NCBI RefSeq assembly: GCF_029223585.1
Contig: NZ_CP119423.1
Span: forward strand, 1,984,001-2,048,000
Source: Photobacterium sp. DA100
Lineage (GTDB): Bacteria; Pseudomonadota; Gammaproteobacteria; Enterobacterales; Vibrionaceae
Reading direction: 5' to 3'
DNA: 64,000 nt
The notes beneath the pieces were generated by a model, which searched no databases, was not told the DNA's origin, and was given only the letters and a program-made list of their open reading frames with translations. The stretch's first letter is position 1, and every line of letters starts with the position of its first letter. The position numbers and the translations under genes are program-made. Below, piece after piece: positions 8,432-16,333 of the stretch.

Positions 8432-8791
8432 TTACTCTGCTTCTGCCAATTTCTCAACGGCTTGAGTCAGTTTGTCGATTTTCTCGTCCATACGCTCAAG
8501 CTTCTCTCGGTCAACGCCACTTAGGCGGTAGAACAGATCATTCATACCTGCTTCTACTTCCTCTGTTGCTTTTTCCGTGTTCTTACCAATGCACTCTTTC
8601 GCCTGGATTTCTACTTCTTTCCCGCGCTCAACAAGCTCATCAAACATTTGGTTTGACTTCTCGTTGATTTGCTGGGCTTCTTCCAAGCTACGGCTGTAAA
8701 GACCAAGGCCTGCTAACCAAATGTTACGTGCAATGCCTTCACCACTTTCAACGACATTTTTTGCCGCTTTCACTACTGTATTGTTGCTCAT
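8432..8791 (-). CDS. Phasin family protein (PhaI-like, short)
   Basis: A 119-residue protein that coats polyhydroxyalkanoate granules in related bacteria. It has the family signature NIWLAGLGLYSRSLEEAQ near residue 22, then a long amphipathic helix and a C-terminal heptad-like segment (LERMDEKIDKLTQAVEKL) that can form a coiled coil. ATG 8791 is chosen with AGAGG eight bases upstream; ATG 8797 sits too close to that site. It is downstream of a longer paralogue that shares the NIWLAGLGxY motif, the usual short/long PhaI-PhaF pairing. The synthase genes are not in this window. Confidence 0.85.
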   Translation of the reverse strand: MSNNTVVKAAKNVVESGEGIARNIWLAGLGLYSRSLEEAQQINEKSNQMFDELVERGKEVEIQAKECIGKNTEKATEEVEAGMNDLFYRLSGVDREKLERMDEKIDKLTQAVEKLAEAE

Positions 8792-8868
8792 AATCATATC
8801 CTCTTGCGTTATCTTACTTTAAGCACGCGCGATTGAACTTACGGCTGCATATCTATTGATAGCTATGC

Positions 8869-9501
8869 TTAGACCACTTCAGGTTTTGCACTTTCAGCTG
8901 GCTTGGTGCCTTCAGCTGCTGCTTTTGGCTCCGCAACAGCTTTAGTTGCTGCTACGGTCTGCGGCTTTACCGGCGCTTCGACCTCTTTCTTCTCTACTTC
9001 TGGTTTAGCCTCTGGAACAGGCTGAGCCGCTTTTACTGTTTTACGACGTGCAACACTTGGTTTCTTGGCTGCAGGTGCCGCCTTTTCAGTCTCTTTCGCA
9101 GCTGGACGCTTGCGAGCTGCCGGCTTTTTCTCAGCTTGTGCCTTATGGCGTTCAACAAGAGCTTCGATGTTAGCGGTTAGCTGGTCGATCTTGTCGTCAA
9201 CACGATCAAGACGCTCGTTATCCAGCCCAATGAATTTCTGAACCATGTTGTGCATGCGTTCTTCAATCGCCACTGAAGTCTGGCTTCGTGCGGTGTGAAC
9301 ACGCTCTTTCGTCTTTGACTCCACTGCGCGCCCACGTTCAATCAACTCATCAAACAGGCTCTTACCTTTGTCTGATAACTGATTAACTTCTTCAGCACTC
9401 TTGGCATAAGCACCAAGGCCTGCCAACCAAATGTTGTATACCATTGCGTCACGAATCTGCTCTTTGTTTGATTCTTCCGCAGTCTGTTTGAAAATTCCCA
9501 T
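8869..9501 (-). CDS. Phasin with Lys/Ala/Pro-rich tail (PhaF-like)
   Basis: A 210-residue protein. Residues 1-115 are a phasin domain (NIWLAGLGAYAKSAEEV, then LDNERLDRVDDKIDQL coiled coil) paralogous to the gene downstream. Residues 120-210 are a low-complexity Lys/Ala/Pro tail with Glu and Val, comparable to the histone-H1-like tail of Pseudomonas PhaF that binds DNA and helps segregate granules. Here the basic part (AARKRPAAKE, VARRKTVKAA) gives way to a Glu-rich end, so DNA binding may be weaker. ATG 9501 is chosen because GGAGGGG lies just upstream; the longer frame to 9645 lacks this. Confidence 0.85.
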   Translation of the reverse strand: MGIFKQTAEESNKEQIRDAMVYNIWLAGLGAYAKSAEEVNQLSDKGKSLFDELIERGRAVESKTKERVHTARSQTSVAIEERMHNMVQKFIGLDNERLDRVDDKIDQLTANIEALVERHKAQAEKKPAARKRPAAKETEKAAPAAKKPSVARRKTVKAAQPVPEAKPEVEKKEVEAPVKPQTVAATKAVAEPKAAAEGTKPAESAKPEVV

Positions 9502-9681
9502 CAGTTTCCCCTCCATACTATTGCGATAGTGCCAGCCAGTGGGTATTGCCTGACTGCTTGTATGTAATTTACGAATTTCAATTAGAATGTTCTCCCTAAA
9601 ACAACACTTTATCGCGCCGAAGGGTATGATTGTGAGATTTGTCACAGAGCAGGCCAGAAAAAACGCTATGAATCAAAGAGA

Positions 9682-9709
9682 TAAAAAAAGAGCTCAAATG
9701 AGCTCTTTA
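9682..9709 (-). terminator. Terminator after the PHA-system gene (minus strand)
   Basis: Perfect nine-base stem AAAGAGCTC/GAGCTCTTT with loop AAAT. The adjoining A-run gives a T-run on the minus strand. Confidence 0.85.
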
Positions 9710-9735
9710 TAGAAGAAATTGCTATATACGGTGAA

Positions 9736-10017
9736 TCAACTGGCAAGCAAATGTTTATCCAGTTGTTCGGTAATGTGGCTTTCGATGGTAGTTGCAAAGA
9801 ATGCGGCAGCAAAGCCCATCAGCTGGAGCTGGATTGTTATTTTCCCTTCTTCAGCATGTAAGAAACCTTTTGCTGCAGAATGTTTGATATGCATTTTATC
9901 GTCTTGCCAGGACCAAGTTAGGCCATACTCCTGTTCAAGCTGACCTGCAATCTTTTCGCTAAGCATAGTAATGTCATCATGAGCTCTGTCATGATGGCGT
10001 TCAATTAAAATCGTCAC
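9736..10017 (-). CDS. Polyhydroxyalkanoic acid system family protein
   Basis: A 93-residue protein fitting the small PHA granule-region family (TIGR02610/PF09650). It shows the N-terminal IERHHDRAHDDITMLSEKIA segment, the LTWSWQDDKMHIKHS centre and a C-terminal amphipathic LxxHITEQLDKHL end. Members sit beside PHA synthase or phasin genes; the molecular role is not established. The start is GTG 10017 with a weak ribosome site (GAGAA). It lies upstream of the phasin pair on the same strand but is separated by a terminator, so it is a separate transcript. Confidence 0.8.
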   Translation of the reverse strand: MTILIERHHDRAHDDITMLSEKIAGQLEQEYGLTWSWQDDKMHIKHSAAKGFLHAEEGKITIQLQLMGFAAAFFATTIESHITEQLDKHLLAS

Positions 10018-10165
10018 AGAAGTTCTCGCGCATTAGTGTATTTACTCAGTCACCTTTTGTTAACATACGTCCAATAAACAAAAATTTCTGTGGGCGAGAT
10101 CTAACTATTTGAAATTTGTTGCAGATACCCCGTAGGAATAAGCAACACCTGTCATACAAACAACG

Positions 10166-10681
10166 CTACAGTATACGGCGGAGCAATGACGGTAGGATCA
10201 AACTCGCCCCTACCGCCAGCTTGGCCCCATTCACAGCGTTCTGATAAGGCTGCTTTTCCGACGACGTTAACACAGCGCCTAATAACACCCCCATCCCGGC
10301 CATTTTCCCCAGCATCGATGGCGCACTGAGCGTCATATATCCCCCGGCAGCTGCCACAACCAATCTCTGAAACTGGGTACACTCGATCTGCAGCCCGTGG
10401 GCTTCTCGTACAAATTGCTCGCAGTTTTGGCTAAATAAGTTATATGTCCTGCCAAGCTGAGTTTTCGCATAGCGCACTGCTGCATGTGGGTTCGGCCCAA
10501 TGATATCACTGATTTCAATCACCCGTCCTTCGGAAAATTCAGTTTCGGTTTCACGCTCAACCCGACGCCTTTTTTTCGAATTATGAATCACATAACCATA
10601 CCCATCAGCGATACCGTAATGCCAATAGGTACTGCATCGGACTCTCAATACCGTACCGGCCGGGAAATAGGTGCTTTGCAT
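10166..10681 (-). CDS. LRAT-domain protein with C-terminal hydrophobic segment
   Basis: A 171-residue protein of the NlpC/P60-related LRAT (lecithin:retinol acyltransferase-like) superfamily. Signature elements are the early His in TYWHYGIADGYGYVIHN and the catalytic Cys in SQNCEQFVREA at about residue 92. Two hydrophobic stretches (about 105-140 and 148-168) may anchor it in a membrane or on a lipid surface. LRAT relatives transfer or hydrolyse acyl chains of phospholipids or act as thiol hydrolases; the activity of bacterial members is mostly unknown. The ribosome site is weak (GGA 11 bases upstream). Its position beside phasins makes a lipid substrate plausible. Confidence 0.75.
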   Translation of the reverse strand: MQSTYFPAGTVLRVRCSTYWHYGIADGYGYVIHNSKKRRRVERETETEFSEGRVIEISDIIGPNPHAAVRYAKTQLGRTYNLFSQNCEQFVREAHGLQIECTQFQRLVVAAAGGYMTLSAPSMLGKMAGMGVLLGAVLTSSEKQPYQNAVNGAKLAVGASLILPSLLRRIL

Positions 10682-10902
10682 AAATACGTCTATCCAACTC
10701 GCTATCAGTATCGTAAAGCCTAGCTGTTACTCCGCAATATTGTGAAATTTGTCTCATTTTGAGTAAGAACACATATTCTCGGACAGACATGCATTTTAAC
10801 GTAGTCATTGGCTTTCAATCTTTATGAATGCTGCTAACATAAATACAACCGTCAAAATAATGACATAAATCAAAATAAATTTTTGACTGGCGACAATTTA
10901 TT

Positions 10903-12156
10903 ATGTTTATGAGAAGTATTTTTTTATTTTTGTTAATGAGTTGCGCTGCTGGGTGCCAATCCATTCGCACCGTTAATCAAAGTGACTTGGCCCCCTTGAC
11001 CACATCAGTAGCTTCAATACAGTTTCTGTCTGAAGATGCCATTGCCCAATGTGAAATCGACAAACGCCTGTTTGAAGGCAGCTTCATTGCTACCGGCTCA
11101 GATACCACAAATTCTGGCCATCCCCACCCGGAGCTTTCCTTAAACCGCGAAAATCAGGAAGCCCAAACGGAACAAACACCCGATCTATGGGACTTACTGG
11201 CCAGTGGGCTAACCATAGAGGTACCAAACAACCGCACTATCCGCTATTACAAACGTTGGTATGTCAACAACCCCTACCACATAGAAAAAGTCACTGCCCG
11301 GGCTGAGCCTTTTCTTTATTATATTTACCAGCAAGTGAACGCCCGCGAACTCCCAATAGAACTGGTACTCTTACCCTTTGTTGAAAGCAGCTTTGATCAA
11401 TTCGCGTACTCGCACAAAGGCGCAGCGGGCCTCTGGCAGATCACCGAACCAACCGGAAAGGCATTCGGGTTAGAAATCATCAAGGGATACGACGGCCGGC
11501 GCGATATCGTTTCTTCCACAGAGGCAGCATTGGATTTACTCGAATACCTATATGACAAATTCAACCAAGACTGGCTGCATGCCATTGCGGCATACAATAC
11601 CGGGGGCGCCAGGGTCAGGGCTGCAATCAAAAAGAACAAGCAAGAGGGTAAATCCACCGACTTCTGGTCACTGCAGCTACCCAAAGAGACCCGCCATTAC
11701 GTACCGAAACTACTGGCGATGGCTGATTTGGTAAAACACCGCAATTACCGGTATGACATCCCTCTCCACCCAATCCAAGCCAAACCTGTGCTCGAAGAGA
11801 TAACCATCAGCAGAAAGGTCAAGCTGGGCACCGTCGCCACCTTCTCAGGTTTATCCAGCAAGGAGCTGTATCACTATAACCCCGGTTACACCGCTGGCTA
11901 TACCCGCCGGGATCAAGACAATAAGATCTTGATGCCGCTTAAAAACAAGACCCTTTTTTTTGAACACAAGCACGCATCTAACTATGCCAAGCAACATTAT
12001 GATGTCATAGACATCAAGGTAGGCGATTCTCTCAATCAGCTGGCCCAGACCAACAACATTTCTGTCGATTTAATCAAGCAAGTCAATCATCTAAGCGATG
12101 CGACAATTTTTGCAGGACAAAAACTGCTGATCCCTAAACTCACCAATCTAGAATAA
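10903..12156 (+). CDS. mltD: Lytic murein transglycosylase, MltD-like lipoprotein with LysM
   Basis: A 417-residue lipoprotein that cleaves glycan strands of peptidoglycan to anhydro ends. Signal peptide 1-17 ends in AAG-Cys18, a lipobox for outer-membrane anchoring. The SLT catalytic core is about residues 140-280: ELVLLPFVESSFDQFA holds the catalytic Glu, followed by GAAGLWQI and AAYNTGGARV. One LysM domain is at about 365-412 (VIDIKVGDSLNQLA to GQKLLIP). The region between (about 300-360) resembles a degenerate LysM. E. coli MltD is slightly longer and has two LysM repeats. ATG 10903 or ATG 10909 may be used; the ribosome site is poor in both cases. Confidence 0.85.
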   Translation: MFMRSIFLFLLMSCAAGCQSIRTVNQSDLAPLTTSVASIQFLSEDAIAQCEIDKRLFEGSFIATGSDTTNSGHPHPELSLNRENQEAQTEQTPDLWDLLASGLTIEVPNNRTIRYYKRWYVNNPYHIEKVTARAEPFLYYIYQQVNARELPIELVLLPFVESSFDQFAYSHKGAAGLWQITEPTGKAFGLEIIKGYDGRRDIVSSTEAALDLLEYLYDKFNQDWLHAIAAYNTGGARVRAAIKKNKQEGKSTDFWSLQLPKETRHYVPKLLAMADLVKHRNYRYDIPLHPIQAKPVLEEITISRKVKLGTVATFSGLSSKELYHYNPGYTAGYTRRDQDNKILMPLKNKTLFFEHKHASNYAKQHYDVIDIKVGDSLNQLAQTNNISVDLIKQVNHLSDATIFAGQKLLIPKLTNLE

Positions 12157-12308
12157 AGTTGCTCTTATTGGTATGGGCACCAACTAGCCCAAAATGACAA
12201 TGTGCACAATTTTTTCAATTATTGCTTTATTCACGAGAAAGTTGATCTATGATGGAAAAGTGAAAATAAAATCACAAATATCTTCAAGTTGTCATAAAAG
12301 GGTAATAT

Positions 12309-12410
12309 ATGCAGCATCAAGAAATGATCAATCCAACTCACACCGGCATTATCACACGTACCATTTTCACCAGCTTGGCATTTATGGTCGTTGGCCTCGT
12401 ACTTATGTAA
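12309..12410 (+). CDS. Possible 33-residue single-pass membrane protein
   Basis: ATG 12309 follows AAGGG by six bases. The product has a polar N-terminus (MQHQEMINPTHTG) and then a continuous hydrophobic stretch of about 17 residues (TIFTSLAFMVVGLVLM) ending directly at TAA. This is the layout of small bacterial membrane proteins. It is not in an operon with a recognisable partner. No family is recognised; chance ORF is possible. Confidence 0.45.
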   Translation: MQHQEMINPTHTGIITRTIFTSLAFMVVGLVLM

Positions 12411-12461
12411 CCTCCTACGGTAAAGAGCGATGAAACTTTTATTATTAAAGCGTTCATTAAA

Positions 12462-12496
12462 GTAAAAAGGGCATGTCAACAACATGCCCTTTTTAC
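12462..12496. terminator. Bidirectional terminator before the sensor kinase stop
   Basis: Perfect 15-base-pair stem (12462-12476 with 12482-12496) with five-base loop CAACA. The stem itself provides A- and T-runs for both strands. Confidence 0.9.
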
Positions 12497-12507
12497 TTCC
12501 TATCCTG

Positions 12508-14547
12508 CTATATCGTCTCTAAATCAACAGACATCTTAGTACTATTATTCGCTTTTTCCGGTAAATAGACGGTAAATACCGACCCTTTGCCCAACTCGGA
12601 CTCCACCACTATTTCGCCACCGATACCACTCACAATACCTTGGCTCACCGATAACCCTAACCCAGTACCGCTTCTCCGTGTGGTATAGAAAGGGTTAAAA
12701 ATCCTCTCGATACTTTCTTCGCTGATCCCGCAACCATGATCGACGATTTTCACAATCGCCCCAACCGGACTACCAGCATCATCCAACCAATCTTCAGTTA
12801 TCACCTGCAACGTACCTTGATCATCCATGGCATGGATACCATTCATCTGCAAATTCACCAGTACCTGCAGCATTTGATGGCGGTTGACTTCCACACAGCA
12901 ACGAGCGTTCAGTTCTGTTTGGATCTCGACATCGAACTTTTTGGTACCACTCCTGACTAGAGTCAGACTCTCTTCGACTATCGGGTTCAAATGCTGCCAA
13001 GTCACTTCATCTTGTACCCCGCCCTGGCGGCTATACTGCAGCAAGCTTCGGGTAATATTGCGAATACGATCGATCTGCTGGTGAATCGCTTCGAGCTCTT
13101 CTCGAACACGTTCACTATCGGTACCGAGCTCTAGCTGCATCAGCTCAACATTACCTAAAATAACAGCCGTAGGATTGTTGATTTCATGGGCAATCCCTGC
13201 CGTTAGTTCACCTAGAGCCGCTAATTTTTCATTACTGACCAGTTTACTTCTGGCTTGATTCAACAGTTTGATATGCTGCTCCAGCTCTTCGGTCTTCTCT
13301 CTCAGGCTTTGGGTACGCCGCTGTACTTTATCCTCGAGCTGCAGCGACGCTTGCTTGATTGCTTCATTGCGCTGATGAAGCTGATCGAGCATGGTATCAA
13401 ACTGCTTGCCGAGAATTTGGAGTTCATGACCGCGGGTCAGATCCAAGCTGCCGATGCGGCGATCCAGACCCAACTGGATTGCCGAAACCACTTGGTGCAT
13501 TTTCTCGATTGGCCTGAACAGATCTCTCGCGCCGCGATAGACAATCACGCCAGAGATCAGCAAAACGAAAACAATCCCCACCCCAAGCTCGACAATATTG
13601 GTCAGGTATATCTTGATCATCGGCCACTCAAGGTAACCGGTATAAAGCATGCCGATAATATCGCCATTGTAGTCTTTCAATGGCTCATAGGCAGAGACAT
13701 ACCAATCATCGTAAACAAAAGCACGGTCCACCCACATCTCGCCCTGTTCCAGCACCGATTTTTTGACATCATCTGACACGCGAGTGCCCACCGCTCGGCC
13801 ATTGAGCTGAGCGCTATCCAGCGGAACATTGGTACTGACCCGGATATCGTTCATAAACAACGTGACCGTGCCAATACTGCCTTCTGGAAGGGTATCCGAT
13901 GCGTACACCAGATCACGGATACGGTCGACAAGCTGGGTGCTGTTGTTGAGCAAAATCCCACCATCGATGATCCATTGCAGATCGCCCTGCTGGTTAAAGA
14001 TGGGAATTAAGCTGCGGCTTATCAGGCCATCAGATACGAGGTTATTCTCACTGAGCAGCGGAATTTGCGCGCGTGCGGGCAGATCCGGGTGCAGATCATC
14101 CAACTCATACGACGCTAGCCGCTCGAAGAAGGTCTGCTCCTTGCCTTGGAGTAATAAATGGCGATTCGCTTTGGGGAATTCTCCTAATGCGGAAGCCGGG
14201 TGGATAACAACAAAATCCAGATCATACTGACCCGCCTGCTGCTTGACCCAATCAATAAGCTGGCTTTGATCCTCTTTCAGCAATGTTTGGAATGGGTAGG
14301 ATTCCGTCAGGGAGCCCAGCCGCATCCGCTGCTCTTTTTGCAACAACTCCATGCTATGGTGGGCAACCGCCAGATCAGCGCGCACATTCATCAATGCATT
14401 CTGCCAGGTGTATATCACCGTCCAGTACATTGTCAGGGCGATCAACGCCAGCAAGGTAATAATAATCGGTACAGATGTCAGCAACAGTAACCGATAACGA
14501 ACCATAGTCCGAAAACGACGGACCCAGATCGCAATGCACTGTTTCAT
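12508..14547 (-). CDS. Membrane sensor histidine kinase with Cache-type periplasmic domain
   Basis: A 679-residue kinase. Membrane helix 1 (about 20-42) and helix 2 (about 317-337) flank a large periplasmic region of about 270 residues ending in WYVSAYEPLKDYNGDIIGMLYTGY, typical of a Cache domain. Then come a HAMP-like linker, a coiled coil (390-440), the H-box GIAHEINNPT with His454, and HATPase motifs DHGCGISEE and SGTGLGLSVSQGIV. The dimerisation and ATPase style fits kinases that partner sigma-54 activators. It is the second gene after its regulator (eight-base gap). The ligand is unknown; the divergent tungstate operon suggests control of that system. Confidence 0.88.
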   Translation of the reverse strand: MKQCIAIWVRRFRTMVRYRLLLLTSVPIIITLLALIALTMYWTVIYTWQNALMNVRADLAVAHHSMELLQKEQRMRLGSLTESYPFQTLLKEDQSQLIDWVKQQAGQYDLDFVVIHPASALGEFPKANRHLLLQGKEQTFFERLASYELDDLHPDLPARAQIPLLSENNLVSDGLISRSLIPIFNQQGDLQWIIDGGILLNNSTQLVDRIRDLVYASDTLPEGSIGTVTLFMNDIRVSTNVPLDSAQLNGRAVGTRVSDDVKKSVLEQGEMWVDRAFVYDDWYVSAYEPLKDYNGDIIGMLYTGYLEWPMIKIYLTNIVELGVGIVFVLLISGVIVYRGARDLFRPIEKMHQVVSAIQLGLDRRIGSLDLTRGHELQILGKQFDTMLDQLHQRNEAIKQASLQLEDKVQRRTQSLREKTEELEQHIKLLNQARSKLVSNEKLAALGELTAGIAHEINNPTAVILGNVELMQLELGTDSERVREELEAIHQQIDRIRNITRSLLQYSRQGGVQDEVTWQHLNPIVEESLTLVRSGTKKFDVEIQTELNARCCVEVNRHQMLQVLVNLQMNGIHAMDDQGTLQVITEDWLDDAGSPVGAIVKIVDHGCGISEESIERIFNPFYTTRRSGTGLGLSVSQGIVSGIGGEIVVESELGKGSVFTVYLPEKANNSTKMSVDLETI

Positions 14548-14555
14548 AGTCGGCC

Positions 14556-16046
14556 TTATTGTTCGGTGGTCGTCAGGGCTTCATCTGCCCATTCCTTGAA
14601 TTTGCGTTCCAGCGTTTTGCGGGCAACTCCTAGCTGCCTGGCCGCCGCTGATTTATTTCCCGCATGGGAATCTACAACCTGCATGATGTGCGCTTTTTCG
14701 ACTTCTTTAAGAGTCCAATCACTTGGATAACAGAAGGTCATATCATCGTCCTGGCAGCGACAAGGCTGATGATTCTCGTTGCCATCCGCGGACAAGGCCG
14801 CGTCGACCGACTGGCTTGGATCCTGAGTGACAGGGTCACTCATCAGCTCAGCTCTGGCTGGTGCCTCGCCGGCCAATTCACGCCAGTAATCTGCCGGCGG
14901 TTTACCCAGCAGCAAGCAACGCTCCATCATGTTGCGTAGCTCACGAATATTCCCGGGCCAATCATAGGCCTGCATGGCGCTGATATCTTCGTGGGTCCAG
15001 TTAACCGGTTTTGAGCCTAAGTCTTTTGCCAACTGCTGGGTGAAGTGATGGGCGAGCGCAGGAATATCATCCAACCGCTCACGTAAAGCGGGTAACTCGA
15101 TTGTTAGCACATTGAGGCGATAGTATAAGTCTCGACGGAACCGGCCTTCGGCCACTTCCTCTTTCAAGTTACGGTTTGTCGCCGCCACTATGCGGACATC
15201 CACCTGCACTTCTCGCTCGGCACCGACCGGCCGTATCGATTTCTGTTCCAGGGCACGCAGCAATGAAGACTGCATAGACAACGGCATTTCACCAATTTCA
15301 TCTAAGAACAAGGTACCGTTGTTGGCCACCCGAAACAGGCCCTCTCGGCCTTTCTTCGCACCAGTAAAAGCCCCCGAAACATGACCGAACAATTCACTTT
15401 CGAGCAGGTCTGGCGCGATCGCGCCGCAGTTCAGAGGAACAAAAGGACCGCTACGTTTGCTCAGTTGATGAAGTGCACGGGCAACCAGTTCCTTACCCGT
15501 GCCCGATTCACCTTCGACCAACACGGCAGCTTGGGAAGGGGCTATCTGACCAATAAGCTTCTTCATCGATAACGTACTGTGCGCATCACCGATAATATCA
15601 ACGGGATAACTTCGCTCTACATCGCGTTGCAAGGCAAAGTTCTGCCTTTCCACCAAGCGTCGCTCAATACAGCGCTGCACCGATTGCATCATCTGATCAA
15701 GATTGAACGGTTTGAGAATAAAATCTGACGCGCCAGCACGCAGGGCTTTGATCGCCGTTTCCAAGTCGGCATAGCCTGTCATGAAAATCACATCACTTCG
15801 GCGCGTTTGAGGGTCAAAGGCTTCATGCCATTCAATACCAGATCGCCCCGGCAAGTTGATATCAACAATCAACAGATCAAAATGGCACCGCTTGCGAAGC
15901 TCTTCCGCTTCCTCGATGCTTCCTGCGACATCAACCTGAGCAAACTGCTTACTCAGTGCTTTTTTCAGGATGGCGCGCATTCCCGGCTCATCGTCAACAA
16001 CCAAAACAGAAACCGCAGACCAAGACACTGATGGATTTTCAGTCAT
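14556..16046 (-). CDS. NtrC-family sigma-54-dependent response regulator
   Basis: A 496-residue activator. The receiver domain (about 12-125) has acidic DDE at 18-20, phospho-acceptor Asp62 in VDINLPG, and Lys112 in KPF. The AAA+ domain has Walker A GESGTGKE (179-186) and the sigma-54 contact loop GAFTGA (225-230). A linker with a Cys/Asp-rich stretch (CRCQDDD) precedes a C-terminal Fis-type helix-turn-helix (GNKSAAARQLGVARKTLERKF). It is co-transcribed with the kinase downstream and divergent from tupA, which carries a clear -24/-12 promoter. It is therefore the likely activator of tupABC-mob. Confidence 0.92.
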   Translation of the reverse strand: MTENPSVSWSAVSVLVVDDEPGMRAILKKALSKQFAQVDVAGSIEEAEELRKRCHFDLLIVDINLPGRSGIEWHEAFDPQTRRSDVIFMTGYADLETAIKALRAGASDFILKPFNLDQMMQSVQRCIERRLVERQNFALQRDVERSYPVDIIGDAHSTLSMKKLIGQIAPSQAAVLVEGESGTGKELVARALHQLSKRSGPFVPLNCGAIAPDLLESELFGHVSGAFTGAKKGREGLFRVANNGTLFLDEIGEMPLSMQSSLLRALEQKSIRPVGAEREVQVDVRIVAATNRNLKEEVAEGRFRRDLYYRLNVLTIELPALRERLDDIPALAHHFTQQLAKDLGSKPVNWTHEDISAMQAYDWPGNIRELRNMMERCLLLGKPPADYWRELAGEAPARAELMSDPVTQDPSQSVDAALSADGNENHQPCRCQDDDMTFCYPSDWTLKEVEKAHIMQVVDSHAGNKSAAARQLGVARKTLERKFKEWADEALTTTEQ

Positions 16047-16079
16047 AAAAACCTAAATAATTTATGGTTATGGTGGTGG

Positions 16080-16090
16080 GACATTTTGTC
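16080..16090 (-). promoter_or_regulatory. CAAAATGT-core motif, copy 1 (candidate regulator site)
   Basis: GACATTTTGTC: a GACA/TGTC inverted repeat whose minus strand reads GACAAAATGTC. It lies 34 bases from the regulator's start codon and about 130 bases upstream of the sigma-54 promoter. Confidence 0.4.
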
Positions 16091-16119
16091 TCACTATCAA
16101 TATGCCTGTCAAAGATGTT

Positions 16120-16129
16120 TCAAAATGTT
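16120..16129 (+). promoter_or_regulatory. CAAAATGT-core motif, copy 2
   Basis: TCAAAATGTT, sharing the eight-base core CAAAATGT with copy 1, about 100 bases upstream of the sigma-54 promoter. This is a normal enhancer distance for an NtrC-type activator. Confidence 0.4.
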
Positions 16130-16218
16130 TTATAAATAATGTGAGTAGTGACGAACATCTTGTTTTAAATCATTATCTTATAGACAATGCTAGCGTTATT
16201 ATACGCAACTTGTTCAAG

Positions 16219-16236
16219 TTGGCATTTGATTTGCTT
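16219..16236 (+). promoter_or_regulatory. Sigma-54 (-24/-12) promoter of the tungstate operon
   Basis: TTGGCA-N6-TTGCTT. The invariant GG (16221-16222) and GC (16233-16234) are separated by exactly ten bases as in the sigma-54 consensus. The predicted start is near 16246, about 88 bases before tupA. Confidence 0.8.
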
Positions 16237-16304
16237 ATTGACTCACGCATCACGATGAAGAATATCTCCCTTGGAGAGCTTCGCTTCACTTGCGTAAAAT
16301 AAAT

Positions 16305-16315
16305 GACAAAATGAC
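16305..16315 (+). promoter_or_regulatory. CAAAATG-core motif, copy 3
   Basis: GACAAAATGAC differs by one base from the minus-strand form of copy 1. It lies downstream of the sigma-54 promoter and 19 bases before tupA, so it could be fortuitous or a second, repressive contact. Confidence 0.3.
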
Positions 16316-16333
16316 GTTCAGTCAGGAAGAACT

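Larger units (their letters stand above)
12157..12507. other. Intergenic region between mltD and the sensor kinase
   Basis: About 350 bases containing one short ORF (12309-12410) and one strong bidirectional terminator (12462-12496). Other longer open frames here on both strands overlap the terminator and lack family features. Confidence 0.6.

Noticed and set aside
12194..12485. ORFs of about 80 residues on both strands beside mltD
   Set aside because: They overlap the strong terminator at 12462-12496 and each other, show no family motif, and lack good ribosome sites.
13255..13776. 173-codon ORF antisense to the sensor kinase gene
   Set aside because: The opposite strand encodes unmistakable Cache, HAMP and kinase domains. 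The antisense product has no recognisable domain or ribosome site.
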